DNA from: Gammaproteobacteria bacterium
GTDB taxonomy: Bacteria; Pseudomonadota; Gammaproteobacteria; Steroidobacterales; Steroidobacteraceae
NCBI GenBank assembly: GCA_016707425.1
Contig: JADJHU010000004.1
Span: 1 to 64,000 of the forward strand
Direction of reading: 5' to 3'
Length of the DNA: 64,000 nt
The notes under the pieces: model-generated
What the model was told of the DNA's origin: nothing
Seen by the model: only the letters and a program-made list of their open reading frames with translations
Database searches by the model: none
Shown: positions 26,675 to 35,544 of the stretch, in pieces
Numbering within the stretch: the stretch's first letter is position 1
How the letters are laid out: each line of letters opens with the position of its first letter
Position numbers and translations under genes: made by a program

Positions 26675-29600
26675 CGCCCGCGCGACACCCGGCCCGCAGG
26701 CACTCGCCGAGGCCGAGGATCAGTACGCACGCGATTGTTCGACAGATCCGGAGCGATCGATTCTGCTGCAGGCACCTGCGGGTTCCGGCAAGACCACGGT
26801 GCTCACGGAGCGTTATCTGCGGTTGCTGGCACAGGTGGATGAGCCCGAGGAGATTCTGGCGATCACGTTCACGCGCAAGGCGGCTGCCGAGATGCGGGCG
26901 CGTGTGCTGCGGGCACTGGATTCCGGGGGTGCGGGCGAGGCTGCGGACGCGCGACCCCGGAGCGGACTCGCAGCGCGTGCACGGGCACACGCGGCCGCCC
27001 GAGACTGGCAGCTCGACCAGAATCCGGGGCGGCTGCGCATCCAGACGATCGACGCGCTCAACCACTGGATCGCCTCACAGCTCCCCGTGACGGGACGTGC
27101 GGGGGGGCTCCTCCGCATCAGCGACCGCGCACAGGAGCTCTACCGGATCGCGGCTCGACGGACACTTGCCGATGCCGAGGCCGTCGCCGCGCTGCAGCCG
27201 CGGATCGATCTGCTGTTCGAGCGGCTCGACAACGACTACGGTCGCCTCGAACGCCTGCTCGCGGACATGCTGGGGAAGCGAGCCCACTGGTTGCCGAGGC
27301 TCTTGCGGGATTCCGCCGTGGCGCTGCCGGAGCGCGTCACGGCCAGCCTCCGGAGCATCGTTGCGCGGCGCATCGACGAGCTTGCCCGACGGCTACCGCG
27401 GTCCGTAGTCGTCGAAGGCGCTGAGCTTGCGATGGCGACGGCCCGCCACCGCCGTGCGGCGGGCGACGCGGGGTCGGGGCTGTGGAGGGCCTGGCTCGAG
27501 GGTGACGCCGCGCTTGCGCCCGAACCCGGACAGCTGTGGCGCTGGCAGGGGCTCGCCGCCCTTGCGCTGACGAGTGGCGGCGAGTGGCGCCGCGCGTTCA
27601 CGGTGCGCGAGGGATTCCCTCCGCAGGACCGCGCGCTCAAGGAGCGTGGCAAGCGATGGGTCGAGGACCTCGCGGGAGTCAACGGGGCGCGCGCTGCGCT
27701 CGCGGCGATCGTTCTGCTGCCCGAGCCGCGGCTGTCGGCCGACGAGACGGCCTCCCTCGAAGCGCTCGCCGCCGTGCTCACCTTTGCCTGCCAGGAGCTC
27801 GAGGTCGTGTTCCAGGACCATGGCCAGGTGGATCATTCGTATATTGCGGCGGCGGCACGCCAGGCGCTCACGGAGGAGGGGGCGCCGAGCGATCTCGCGC
27901 TGCGACTCGGCGCACGTCTGCGGCATCTTCTGGTCGATGAGTTCCAGGACACTTCGATCGAACAGCTGGAGCTCCTCGAAGCACTGACCGCCGGCTGGAC
28001 ACCAGGTGATGGCAACAGCGTGCTCGCCGTGGGCGATCCGATGCAGTCGATCTATCTGTTCCGGGAAGCCGAGGTGGGCCTTTTCCTGCGCGCCCGCGAG
28101 CGCGGGCTGGGAGAGTTCCCTCTCGAGAAGCTGCGGCTCATGCGCAATTTCCGGTCCGCACCGGGACTCGTCGATTGGGTCAATGCCCACCTTGGGCACG
28201 TCTTCCCGCCGGCCGACGACGTGCGCACGAGTGCAGTGCAATACCTGGCGAGTGTCGCCGCGAACGTGGCGGTGGGCGCGGAGCAGGTCGAACTCCACTG
28301 CACGCCGGCGGGCAGCCCGGCCGGGGAGGCACGAGTGATCGCGGCGCTGGCGAAGCGACTGCGCGCGGCGTCGGCAGCGGAGAGCATCGCGATCCTCGTG
28401 AGCTCGCGCACGCATGCCGCAGCCATCACTGCTGCGCTCGATGCGGCAGGGCTGCCGGTCGCGGGGGTGGATCTCGTAGCGCTCGCGGAAGTCCCCGTGG
28501 TCAGGGATCTCACCGCACTCACGCGCGCGCTCGACCACCTGGGCGACCGCAGTGCGTGGCTTGCGATCCTGCGTGCGCCCTGGTGCGGACTCACGCTGGA
28601 AGAGCTGCATGCACTGGTCGATGGCGATCGCAACTCGACGATGTGGGAGCTGCTGCAGAGCCCGGGGCGGCTCATGCACCTTGCGAGTGACTCGCGTGTG
28701 CGCCTCGAGCGCACACGGGAGGCGCTGGCGAACGCGCTCGAGGCGCGCGACCGCGCACCCCTCGCGGCATGGGTCGAGGCGACATGGCTCGCGCTCGGGG
28801 GGCCTGCCGCCTGCGCACGGGACGAGGATCTGGTGCACGCTGACGCCTATTTCAGGGCACTCGGCCGGCGGACGGCCGCGGGCGACTGGCGCGGGGGTGC
28901 CGAGCTTGGAGAGCTGCTCGGTGAACTCTACGCGAATAGCCCGGGCGCGCCCCGTGATGCCGTGCAGATCATGACGATCCATGGAGCCAAAGGACTCGAA
29001 TTCGATCACGTCCTGCTGCCCGGGCTCGGTCGGCGCCTGCGCCAGGATCGCGAGCCACTCATGCGCTGGATCGAACTGCCGCGGGAGTCGGCGGGGAGCG
29101 ATCTGCTCATTGCGCCCCTGCCGCCACCCGGGAGCCACAATCGTCATCCACTCGGCGAGTTCATCCGTGGCCTGCAGCGCGAGCGTCTGCGCAACGAACA
29201 GACTCGCCTCCTGTACGTCGCGGCGACGCGCGCGCGCCGCGGCCTGTATCTCTTCGGGCACCTGCGCTCGCCGGGGCGCGGGGAGAACAACGGCCGCCCG
29301 GAGACGGGAACGTTGCTCGAGCTTCTCTGGCCCGCCGTGGCGAAGGCGTTTCCGCAGGCACCGCCGCCGGGGCCCGCAGCTCCACGCGAGCGGCGCAGGG
29401 CTCCGCATCTCGAGCGGCTCCCTTCGGGCTGGCGCGCGCCCGACCTCGGCGCGCCACTCGCCCCCGCTGCGCTGCACGTTGCCGGCTACGATCCGGACGC
29501 CCTGGGCGTGACGGAAGGGCACACGCAGGGCTCTGGTCTCGAGCTCACGGGCCTGCATGAAGGCGAGCTGGTGAGTGTCCACATCGACCGCACTTTCATC

Positions 29601-29816
29601 GACGCAAGTGGCGTACGCTGGATCGTCGACGTGTGTAACGCAGTGCCCGGGGCCGGACAGTCGGCGGACGCATTCATCGCCGACGAGGCAGCACGGCGCC
29701 ACGCGTGGGCCCTGCGCAGTGCCGCACTTGTCCGTCTGCTGGGGCCCGAGCCGGTGCGCGCCGCCTGCTACTTCACGGCCCTCGATCGACTGTGGGAGCT
29801 CTCAGAACGTCCCTGA
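26667..29816 (+). CDS. UvrD/AddA-like ATP-dependent helicase with degenerate nuclease domain
   Basis: 1049 aa, superfamily 1A helicase. Walker A is APAGSGKTT (residues 36-44). Other motifs are ITFTRKAAAEMRAR, the Walker B VDEFQDTSIEQL (about 423), GDPMQSIYLFREAE (about 455), TIHGAKGLEFDHVLLPG (about 769) and LLYVAATRARRGL (about 850). The C-terminus keeps the RecB-nuclease outline (VSVHIDRTFIDASG then RWIVDVCNA, about residue 971), but the DYKT motif is replaced by DVCN. This subunit is therefore probably nuclease-dead and cutting relies on the partner encoded just upstream. It converges on gspN with a 15-bp overlap. Confidence 0.9.
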   Translation: MSDARATPGPQALAEAEDQYARDCSTDPERSILLQAPAGSGKTTVLTERYLRLLAQVDEPEEILAITFTRKAAAEMRARVLRALDSGGAGEAADARPRSGLAARARAHAAARDWQLDQNPGRLRIQTIDALNHWIASQLPVTGRAGGLLRISDRAQELYRIAARRTLADAEAVAALQPRIDLLFERLDNDYGRLERLLADMLGKRAHWLPRLLRDSAVALPERVTASLRSIVARRIDELARRLPRSVVVEGAELAMATARHRRAAGDAGSGLWRAWLEGDAALAPEPGQLWRWQGLAALALTSGGEWRRAFTVREGFPPQDRALKERGKRWVEDLAGVNGARAALAAIVLLPEPRLSADETASLEALAAVLTFACQELEVVFQDHGQVDHSYIAAAARQALTEEGAPSDLALRLGARLRHLLVDEFQDTSIEQLELLEALTAGWTPGDGNSVLAVGDPMQSIYLFREAEVGLFLRARERGLGEFPLEKLRLMRNFRSAPGLVDWVNAHLGHVFPPADDVRTSAVQYLASVAANVAVGAEQVELHCTPAGSPAGEARVIAALAKRLRAASAAESIAILVSSRTHAAAITAALDAAGLPVAGVDLVALAEVPVVRDLTALTRALDHLGDRSAWLAILRAPWCGLTLEELHALVDGDRNSTMWELLQSPGRLMHLASDSRVRLERTREALANALEARDRAPLAAWVEATWLALGGPAACARDEDLVHADAYFRALGRRTAAGDWRGGAELGELLGELYANSPGAPRDAVQIMTIHGAKGLEFDHVLLPGLGRRLRQDREPLMRWIELPRESAGSDLLIAPLPPPGSHNRHPLGEFIRGLQRERLRNEQTRLLYVAATRARRGLYLFGHLRSPGRGENNGRPETGTLLELLWPAVAKAFPQAPPPGPAAPRERRRAPHLERLPSGWRAPDLGAPLAPAALHVAGYDPDALGVTEGHTQGSGLELTGLHEGELVSVHIDRTFIDASGVRWIVDVCNAVPGAGQSADAFIADEAARRHAWALRSAALVRLLGPEPVRAACYFTALDRLWELSERP

Positions 29817-30554
29817 GAGTGAGAATGGCCGGCCCCCGGCGCCATCGGGTGAGCCAAGGATGGCCACGCTGCGCGCCAGCTCGGCGGATGCTTCGGGCCG
29901 TGCGGCGACCCGCCCCTCGATGAGGTAGCCTGGTCCGTCCGTGAGGGTCACGGTACCCTGCACGGCGAGTGGCCCACCCGCATCGCGCAGTACCCCGCGC
30001 AGCGGACCGGACACAGGGGCGGGCTGTTCGAACTCGAGCTCGTAGCTTCCGAGAGTCCGCGACGGCGAGTCGCCCTCACGCAGATCATGCACCACCAGCC
30101 GGCCCGCGAGCGCGTCGATGCGTCTGCCATCGAAGTGCAGGCGGCGCAGCTGTGCGCTGACACGGGCACGCAGTGCCGGCGGCAGCCACGGCGCCAGCTC
30201 CGGATCGAGTGGCAGGTCCATGCGCAGCTCGCGGACATCGACGGAGCGACCGAAGAGCGGCACCTCGAAGCGGGTCTCGAGCAGCCCACCCGCCGGATGT
30301 GCGCTCGCTGTGCCAGCCAGCCGGCCACGCAGGAGAGATCGCGCGTTCAACCACCACTCAAGGGTTCCGAGTGACGCGCCGCGGGTCGCAACGCCGCCGC
30401 AGCGGCCTGCCCAGAGCGTGCCCGAAGGCTCGACGCACTGGATCTCAGCCGATGAGGGAATGAACGCGAGTGCCCACGCCGTGGGCAGCCGCGCCAGGAG
30501 AATGGCCAGGAACGCCGCCACCGTGGCGAACGCCATCCAGATGATGCGGGGCAT
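29802..30554 (-). CDS. gspN: Type II secretion system protein N
   Basis: 250 aa. An N-terminal membrane anchor (IIWMAFATVAAFLAILLA) precedes a beta-rich periplasmic domain typical of GspN (VEPSGTLWAGRCGGV, LEWWLNARSLLRGRL). GspN is accessory and missing from many T2SS loci. It is the last gene of gspG-H-I-J-K-L-M-N and overlaps the 3' end of the convergent helicase gene. Confidence 0.87.
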   Translation of the reverse strand: MPRIIWMAFATVAAFLAILLARLPTAWALAFIPSSAEIQCVEPSGTLWAGRCGGVATRGASLGTLEWWLNARSLLRGRLAGTASAHPAGGLLETRFEVPLFGRSVDVRELRMDLPLDPELAPWLPPALRARVSAQLRRLHFDGRRIDALAGRLVVHDLREGDSPSRTLGSYELEFEQPAPVSGPLRGVLRDAGGPLAVQGTVTLTDGPGYLIEGRVAARPEASAELARSVAILGSPDGAGGRPFSLSGTF

Positions 30555-30571
30555 GACAGTTGGCGTGCCTC

Positions 30572-31051
30572 TCAGGGTCCGTGCAGCACGACGCTCGCGG
30601 TCACGAGCCCAGGCTCGCCGGCTGCATCGAATGTCGCGGTTTCGACGCGCACGTTATGGTGCTCGGCGAGGCGTGCCAGCCACGCCATGATGGAATCGAA
30701 CGAGGCCCGTTCCAGGCGGACGCGCAGCCCGCCATCACCGCTCGGTTCACTGCTCGTGAGGTTCTGACCGAGACCTGCCTCGCGCGCCGTCTGGTCGATC
30801 ACCACGACGAGCGATTCGCGTCCTCCACCACTCGTTGCGACCGGACCCGCGGCGGCGAGGTCCGGCGCGATACCGCGCATCCAGTCGAGATCCGCACGCT
30901 TGCGCTCGATGCGCCCGGTGGCCGCCGCGACGCTGTGCTCGAGCGGCAGCATGACGGCAAGGCACAGGACGAGCAGCGCCGCGACCGCTCCGAAGGTCAA
31001 CATGCGGCGATCACGCATCGAGAGCTGGCGAAACCAGTCCGCAATCCTCAT
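30572..31051 (-). CDS. gspM: Type II secretion system protein M
   Basis: 159 aa from ATG 31051; the open frame upstream overlaps gspL and is not used. A short cytoplasmic start (MRIADWFRQLSMRDRRM) is followed by one transmembrane helix (about residues 18-38) and a periplasmic ferredoxin-like domain with a coiled coil. It forms the inner-membrane platform with GspL. It lies 2 bp after gspL. Confidence 0.9.
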   Translation of the reverse strand: MRIADWFRQLSMRDRRMLTFGAVAALLVLCLAVMLPLEHSVAAATGRIERKRADLDWMRGIAPDLAAAGPVATSGGGRESLVVVIDQTAREAGLGQNLTSSEPSGDGGLRVRLERASFDSIMAWLARLAEHHNVRVETATFDAAGEPGLVTASVVLHGP

Positions 31052-31053
31052 GA

Positions 31054-32319
31054 TCAGGATCCTGCCGCGCGGATCTGAATGCGGCCCACGTAACCGTTCG
31101 GCGCGGCATTGCCCGCGGTGAGCTCCGAGCGCCACCCGGCGGCACGCAGATGCTGATTGAGGCGGTCCACGCTCGCCGCGTCGGGTGCGCTGACTTTGAG
31201 ATCGAGCGCGCCGCCCGAGTAGCTCAGTGTTTCGAGCCGCGCGTCACCGGCAGCGCCCCGTGCCTGTGCGACGGCCGAGAGCGCGGGAAGCAGCGTCCCC
31301 CGGGCGCCAGCATGGCGGACGGCGAGCAGTCGCTGTTCCATTCGCCGGCGCATGTCGCCGACCTGGGCTGTGTCGCCCGGCATTGCCGTTCGAAAGACCT
31401 GCCCGATCGCGGCATCGAGCTCCCGTTCGGCGCGTGTCAGGCGCGAGAGCTCCCATGCCCGCCCGGCGACGTGCAGACCGAACAGGGCAACGAGCAGCGC
31501 CGCGGCCGCACGCCAGGGACGCCAGCCGGTTGTCCGGTCGATTGCCGGAGCGAAGGCGCCTTGCAGGAGGTTGATCGCGTGCACTGCGGGCAGCTGCTGC
31601 GCGAACAGGGGCAGCGGTCCCTCCGTCAGGAGCTGCACCCGGACGGCCGCGAAGTGGCTGCCGAGGGCTTCGATCCCGGCTGCATGGGCTTCCCAGTCCG
31701 CCGCCGAGGCATAGACCAGCAAGCCGGGCGCTGGGGCAGCAGCCTCGCCGGTGGCGGCGCTCTCCGGGGCCGGCAGGAGCGCGAGAAGGCTGGAGAAATC
31801 CCCGGCGGGGAGGACAATCGGCGTGCGCCCGGGCGCAGCCACCAAGAGCTGTTCGTCCTCGACAAGCATGACGAGCTGTCCGGGATTTGTCGGCAGAAGG
31901 CTGCTTTCCGCCCACAGCACAGCCGGGGACAGGCCGGCCGCGGCAAGCGCTGCCAGCCACTCATTCAGCACCGGTTTGCCAACCGCCGCCACGGGTGTAG
32001 GTGTGCCCGCAGCCGACACACGCCTCCCCAGGGCGAAATGCAGCTCGTCGATATCGTCGGCGAGCTGCTCCTCGAGGGCAAAGGGCACGACCTGCAGGAG
32101 CCTCGAGGCGGAGGTTTTCGCCGGAAGCTCCACGTCAGCGAGCAGGACGTCGCCCGCCGGTGCGAGACCCACGATGCGGCGTCCGGCGCCCAGCGCTGCG
32201 GCATCCTCGAGCGCACCGGAACGCACTGGCACGACCAGGCGGCCTCCCTCGTCGGCCACCAGCCAGCTCGCCGACTCGCCCGGTCTGCGCGGCAGCCTCA
32301 GCAGCAACGATTCAGTCAT
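31054..32319 (-). CDS. gspL: Type II secretion system protein L
   Basis: 421 aa. A cytoplasmic actin-like domain (about residues 1-255, with LLQVVPFALEEQLADDIDELHF) would bind the ATPase GspE. One transmembrane helix (about 268-287) precedes a periplasmic ferredoxin-like domain. It pairs with GspM. gspE, gspF, gspC and gspD are not in this window, so the operon is split or those genes lie elsewhere. Confidence 0.92.
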   Translation of the reverse strand: MTESLLLRLPRRPGESASWLVADEGGRLVVPVRSGALEDAAALGAGRRIVGLAPAGDVLLADVELPAKTSASRLLQVVPFALEEQLADDIDELHFALGRRVSAAGTPTPVAAVGKPVLNEWLAALAAAGLSPAVLWAESSLLPTNPGQLVMLVEDEQLLVAAPGRTPIVLPAGDFSSLLALLPAPESAATGEAAAPAPGLLVYASAADWEAHAAGIEALGSHFAAVRVQLLTEGPLPLFAQQLPAVHAINLLQGAFAPAIDRTTGWRPWRAAAALLVALFGLHVAGRAWELSRLTRAERELDAAIGQVFRTAMPGDTAQVGDMRRRMEQRLLAVRHAGARGTLLPALSAVAQARGAAGDARLETLSYSGGALDLKVSAPDAASVDRLNQHLRAAGWRSELTAGNAAPNGYVGRIQIRAAGS

Positions 32320-32337
32320 GTGGTGGCCTGGAGGTGT

Positions 32338-33297
32338 TCATTCCAGACCGTACGTTCGCAGGATCGGTCGCACCTGTCCCCCGGCGGTCTGGTCGCGTTG
32401 CAGCAGACTGTACAAGGCGAGTTCTGTGGCGCCAATAGTCACGATGCTGGTCAGGCGGAAGTAGTTCGACTGGGTCGAGAGGCGCGCTGCGAGCGCCGTG
32501 TACTCCTCCGCAGGGAGCGCCTGCTGCAGGCTCTGCTTCAGCGTGTCGAGCGTGGGAAAGCAGTGCTCGCGGCGCTCGCGGGCCAGACGTTCGGGATCGA
32601 CGCCATACTCATGGTCCGTGGGATGCAGCGCATCGAGCACTACGCCGGGTGCGCTGCACACGTTGAGCGGCACATCGCGGGGCAGGGCACTGACGTAGGG
32701 GGCCAGCTTCAGATAGCGATCACGGCCGAAACCAGGCAGGGCGAGCAACTCCGATACGCTCGTGATGGCCATATTCGGCGCTCGATAGGGTGGATCCTGA
32801 GACATGTAGAGGCTGTCCTCGGCGCCGTCCGGCAGATTGGCCTGCGGAGTGTTGTCGATCCAGTCCGCCATCAGACCGGCCCAGCGCGTCTCGAGCCCGA
32901 GAGCCTCGAGCAGTCTCCCGAAACGCGCGATGGCCGCCGGGTCGGAGGAGCCGTCGGCCTGCACCAGCGAGTTGAGGTTGAACCGGCCTTCGAGGTCCTC
33001 GAGCCGCGCTTCGAGCATGACGCCCGGCGCGATCTCCAGCGGCCCGAAGGGCTGCGCCCAGCGTTCGGCAGGATGATCCTCACGGGAACCACTCTTCAGA
33101 TCTTCCCGCAGGATCTGCGCGGCGAGCGCTTCAGCGGCCTCTGCGTACAGCAGTCCCTGCTCGGCGGCGAACACCGCACTGCCGCGGCGTGTGCTCATCA
33201 CGCTGTCAAAGGCGATGGCAGCGGCCATGACCGTCGCGAGCGCCACCAGGATGACGGCCGTGAGGAGCGCGACACCACGCTGGGATCGCGCGCTCAC
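32338..33297 (-). CDS. gspK: Type II secretion system minor pseudopilin K
   Basis: 319 aa from GTG 33297, overlapping the gspJ stop by 4 bp. The prepilin signal SQRGVALLTAVILVALA has Gly at -1 and, as is normal for GspK, lacks Glu at +5. The large alpha domain insertion (FNLNSLVQADGSSD, ADWIDNTPQANLPDGAED, SVSELLALPGFGRDRY) is typical. It caps the pseudopilus tip with GspI and GspJ. Confidence 0.93.
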   Translation of the reverse strand: MSARSQRGVALLTAVILVALATVMAAAIAFDSVMSTRRGSAVFAAEQGLLYAEAAEALAAQILREDLKSGSREDHPAERWAQPFGPLEIAPGVMLEARLEDLEGRFNLNSLVQADGSSDPAAIARFGRLLEALGLETRWAGLMADWIDNTPQANLPDGAEDSLYMSQDPPYRAPNMAITSVSELLALPGFGRDRYLKLAPYVSALPRDVPLNVCSAPGVVLDALHPTDHEYGVDPERLARERREHCFPTLDTLKQSLQQALPAEEYTALAARLSTQSNYFRLTSIVTIGATELALYSLLQRDQTAGGQVRPILRTYGLE

Positions 33298-33941
33298 CCC
33301 GCGATCTCCACGATGCGCACGATTCGGCCCCAGTCCTCGAGCTCGATCGTGATCTCCACGGCAATCGGTCGCAGGCGCAGCTGCGCGCCCTGTGCCACGG
33401 CGCCGCCGAGTGGCGGCCACTGCTCGCGCCAGGCATGTGCCGCGTCCATGAAGCGCAGCTGCACGGCACGTACGCCGCCCAGCAACTCGCGTCGTACCGG
33501 TTTCGCGGCGAGCGTCGCGTCGAGCACGCGCCAGTGTTCGCGCACCAGCCGCCCGCCTTCGAAGCGGTAGGCCACTCGCTGCAGCGCGGGTCTCTGCAGG
33601 CCGGCCGGGTTGGCCCAGCCTCCGCGCGTGAGGACGGCGAGCTCGGCAGAGCGCGGTTCGGCCCGCAGTGCCGGCTCCACGCCGTTGCCGACCCGGTCGC
33701 GCACCGGTCTCGGCACGAGCTGCACGAAGTCCTGTGTCAGCACGCGCATGGCCGTCTGCACTTCGGCCAGGCGCTCCTGGCGCTGGCGCAGTACCTGTCG
33801 TTCGCTGCTCGCGTGCTTCATGGCGCCATAACCGATCGCGAACAGCACGGCCATGATGAACAGGGCGACGAGCAGCTCCACCAGCGTGAAGCCGGCAGTG
33901 TGCCCGGAGACACGACGGGTGCATTCGCGTGTTCGGTTCAT
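33294..33941 (-). CDS. gspJ: Type II secretion system minor pseudopilin J
   Basis: 215 aa from ATG 33941, overlapping gspI by 4 bp. The class III signal is SGHTAGFTLVELLVALFIMA with Gly at -1, Phe at +1 and Glu at +5. The rest resembles GspJ (QRVAYRFEGGRLVREHWRVLD). It is a tip pseudopilin processed by GspO. Confidence 0.92.
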   Translation of the reverse strand: MNRTRECTRRVSGHTAGFTLVELLVALFIMAVLFAIGYGAMKHASSERQVLRQRQERLAEVQTAMRVLTQDFVQLVPRPVRDRVGNGVEPALRAEPRSAELAVLTRGGWANPAGLQRPALQRVAYRFEGGRLVREHWRVLDATLAAKPVRRELLGGVRAVQLRFMDAAHAWREQWPPLGGAVAQGAQLRLRPIAVEITIELEDWGRIVRIVEIAG

Positions 33942-34444
33942 GGGGCAGGCGCGTCCGGAACCGACGCAGCGCTCGCGGCGGGCTCGGCGGGCGGGTTCTG
34001 CTGCAACGCCCCCTGATTGCCGTCCCAGTCCGGCTCCGCGCCGCTCGGCGGAGCAAGTGCCGCGCCGTAGGTCCCGCTGACGGTCGCCGTCCACGCACCG
34101 TCGTTTTCGCCCGTCCTGGTTTCAGGACTGGCGGGGCGCGCGCTCACTTCCACGCGCAGGACGCCCTCGATCTGCATGGGTTCGACGAGCTGCTGCCACT
34201 GCCATGTGCGTCCCGCGAAATCCAGCTTGCCGGTGGTGCGGCCCTTCTCCGGCGGGCGCGCGCGCAGACGGGTTTCACTGAGGTGATTCAGTGCGATCCA
34301 CTCGGCGAAGGTCCGGTCGCGCAGATGACTGGTGGCACTCGCCGACGAAGAGAGTGCGCCGAGCAGCGCCGCCATGCCGATCGCCACGATCGCAAGTGCC
34401 ACGAGCACCTCGACCAGTGTGAAGCCCGGCATGCGGCCGTGCAT
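33938..34444 (-). CDS. gspI: Type II secretion system minor pseudopilin I
   Basis: 168 aa from ATG 34444. It has a short leader (MHGRMPG) cut before FTLVEVLVALAIVAIGMAAL, then ALNHLSETRLRA as in GspI. The C-terminal 40 residues are rich in Pro, Ala and Glu and are not part of the usual GspI fold; they look like a disordered extension. It overlaps gspH by 1 bp and gspJ by 4 bp. Confidence 0.92.
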   Translation of the reverse strand: MHGRMPGFTLVEVLVALAIVAIGMAALLGALSSSASATSHLRDRTFAEWIALNHLSETRLRARPPEKGRTTGKLDFAGRTWQWQQLVEPMQIEGVLRVEVSARPASPETRTGENDGAWTATVSGTYGAALAPPSGAEPDWDGNQGALQQNPPAEPAASAASVPDAPAP

Positions 34445-35013
34445 CAGCGCGCCTCGCGGTCGGTGAGCCCGCTCGATTCGAGCGAGCCATCCTCGGTGCT
34501 GCGGATGGTGACGTGCAGGGACGTCCCGGTGCGTTCCAGCCGCATCTCGAAGGGCGTGAGATCGCCGTTCGAGAACAGCATGACCTGCGGCGCCGGTTTC
34601 TCGGCCGGTGCGGACCCTGTGTGGCTGCGCGGCTCCTGCGGCTTCAACACGACCTCGCGTCCCTCGACCCGGAGCCGCGGCTGCAGGCCCGCAGCGAGTG
34701 ATCGCTTTCGCAGGGTCCCGTCGCTGTCCACGGCGAGCCACTCCTGGCGGCGCGGGTCAAAGCTCATGAAGCCATAGCCGTTCGGGTCGATATGCAAGCC
34801 GTACTCACGCGTCTGGAGTTCGGCCTGTTCGCGCGCGTAGCGCAGCACGGCGAGGAGCCGCTCCGATTCCCGTTCGAGCTCGCGGTCGCGCCCGGCCGCG
34901 CCGATCGCGAGCACAGCGCCGGCTGCCAGGACTCCGATGATCACCACGACGACCAGAACCTCCACCAGGGTGAAGGCGGCCGCGCCACGGTGCAGGGAGC
35001 GGCGCACGCGCAT
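34444..35013 (-). CDS. gspH: Type II secretion system minor pseudopilin H
   Basis: 189 aa. The pseudopilin helix FTLVEVLVVVVIIGVLAAGA and the GspH-type body (YGLHIDPNGYGFMSFDPRRQ) are clear. The residue before the cleavage site is Ala (HRGAAA then FTLVE), where prepilin peptidases nearly always require Gly. Gly-to-Ala is the one substitution known to be tolerated to some degree in other prepilins. It follows gspG by 3 bp. Confidence 0.9.
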   Translation of the reverse strand: MRVRRSLHRGAAAFTLVEVLVVVVIIGVLAAGAVLAIGAAGRDRELERESERLLAVLRYAREQAELQTREYGLHIDPNGYGFMSFDPRRQEWLAVDSDGTLRKRSLAAGLQPRLRVEGREVVLKPQEPRSHTGSAPAEKPAPQVMLFSNGDLTPFEMRLERTGTSLHVTIRSTEDGSLESSGLTDREAR

Positions 35014-35016
35014 CGC

Positions 35017-35487
35017 TCAGTCGTCGAGATTCCAGTTGCCGATGTCGGCGTTCGGACCCTCACCGCCCGGCTGGCCGTCAGCGCCGAGGGAGTAGAGGTC
35101 GTACTCGCCCCCGTGCGTGCCTGGAAAGTCGTAATGGTAGTCGTTACCCCAGGGGTCCTTCGTGACCTTGCGGAGGTATCCTCCGGCGCGCCAGTTTCGG
35201 ATCGTGGGGTCGGTCGGCTGCTGCGCGAGCGCGGCGAGTCCCTGATCGGTGCTCGGGTACTTGAAGTTGTCGAGCCTGAACATCGTCAGTGCCGTCTCGA
35301 TGGCACGGATGTCCTGCTTTGCCTTGGACACACGGGCATCGTCGATGCGACCCAGGAACTGCGGAACGATCACCGCAGCGAGCAGGCCGATGATGATCAC
35401 CACGACCATGATTTCGACGAGCGTGAAACCCGAGGCACGGACGGGAGCGTGACCCGCGTGACGGGCAGGCGAAGGAATCTGCATCAT
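35017..35487 (-). CDS. gspG: Type II secretion system major pseudopilin G
   Basis: 156 aa. Leader of about 20 residues, then GFTLVEIMVVVIIIGLLAA with cleavage after Gly and Glu at +5. The body has KYPSTDQGLAALAQQP, DPWGNDYHYDFPGTHG and EYDLYSLGADGQPGGEGP, whose acidic residues bind stabilising calcium in the family. It is the first gene of the gspG-N run and is divergent from the rhombosortase gene, sharing a 57-bp intergenic region. Confidence 0.96.
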   Translation of the reverse strand: MMQIPSPARHAGHAPVRASGFTLVEIMVVVIIIGLLAAVIVPQFLGRIDDARVSKAKQDIRAIETALTMFRLDNFKYPSTDQGLAALAQQPTDPTIRNWRAGGYLRKVTKDPWGNDYHYDFPGTHGGEYDLYSLGADGQPGGEGPNADIGNWNLDD

Positions 35488-35544
35488 AAGATGGTGGCCC
35501 GGTGAGGTTGCAGGGCAGAAGCAAATGGGCGCGGATCATAGCAA

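Noticed and set aside
27393..29702. 769-codon minus-strand frame opposite the helicase gene
   Set aside because: Antisense shadow of a helicase with all superfamily 1 motifs in order.
31150..33570. 806-codon plus-strand frame opposite gspK and gspL
   Set aside because: Antisense shadow; the minus strand holds clear gspJ, gspK and gspL with coupled starts and stops.
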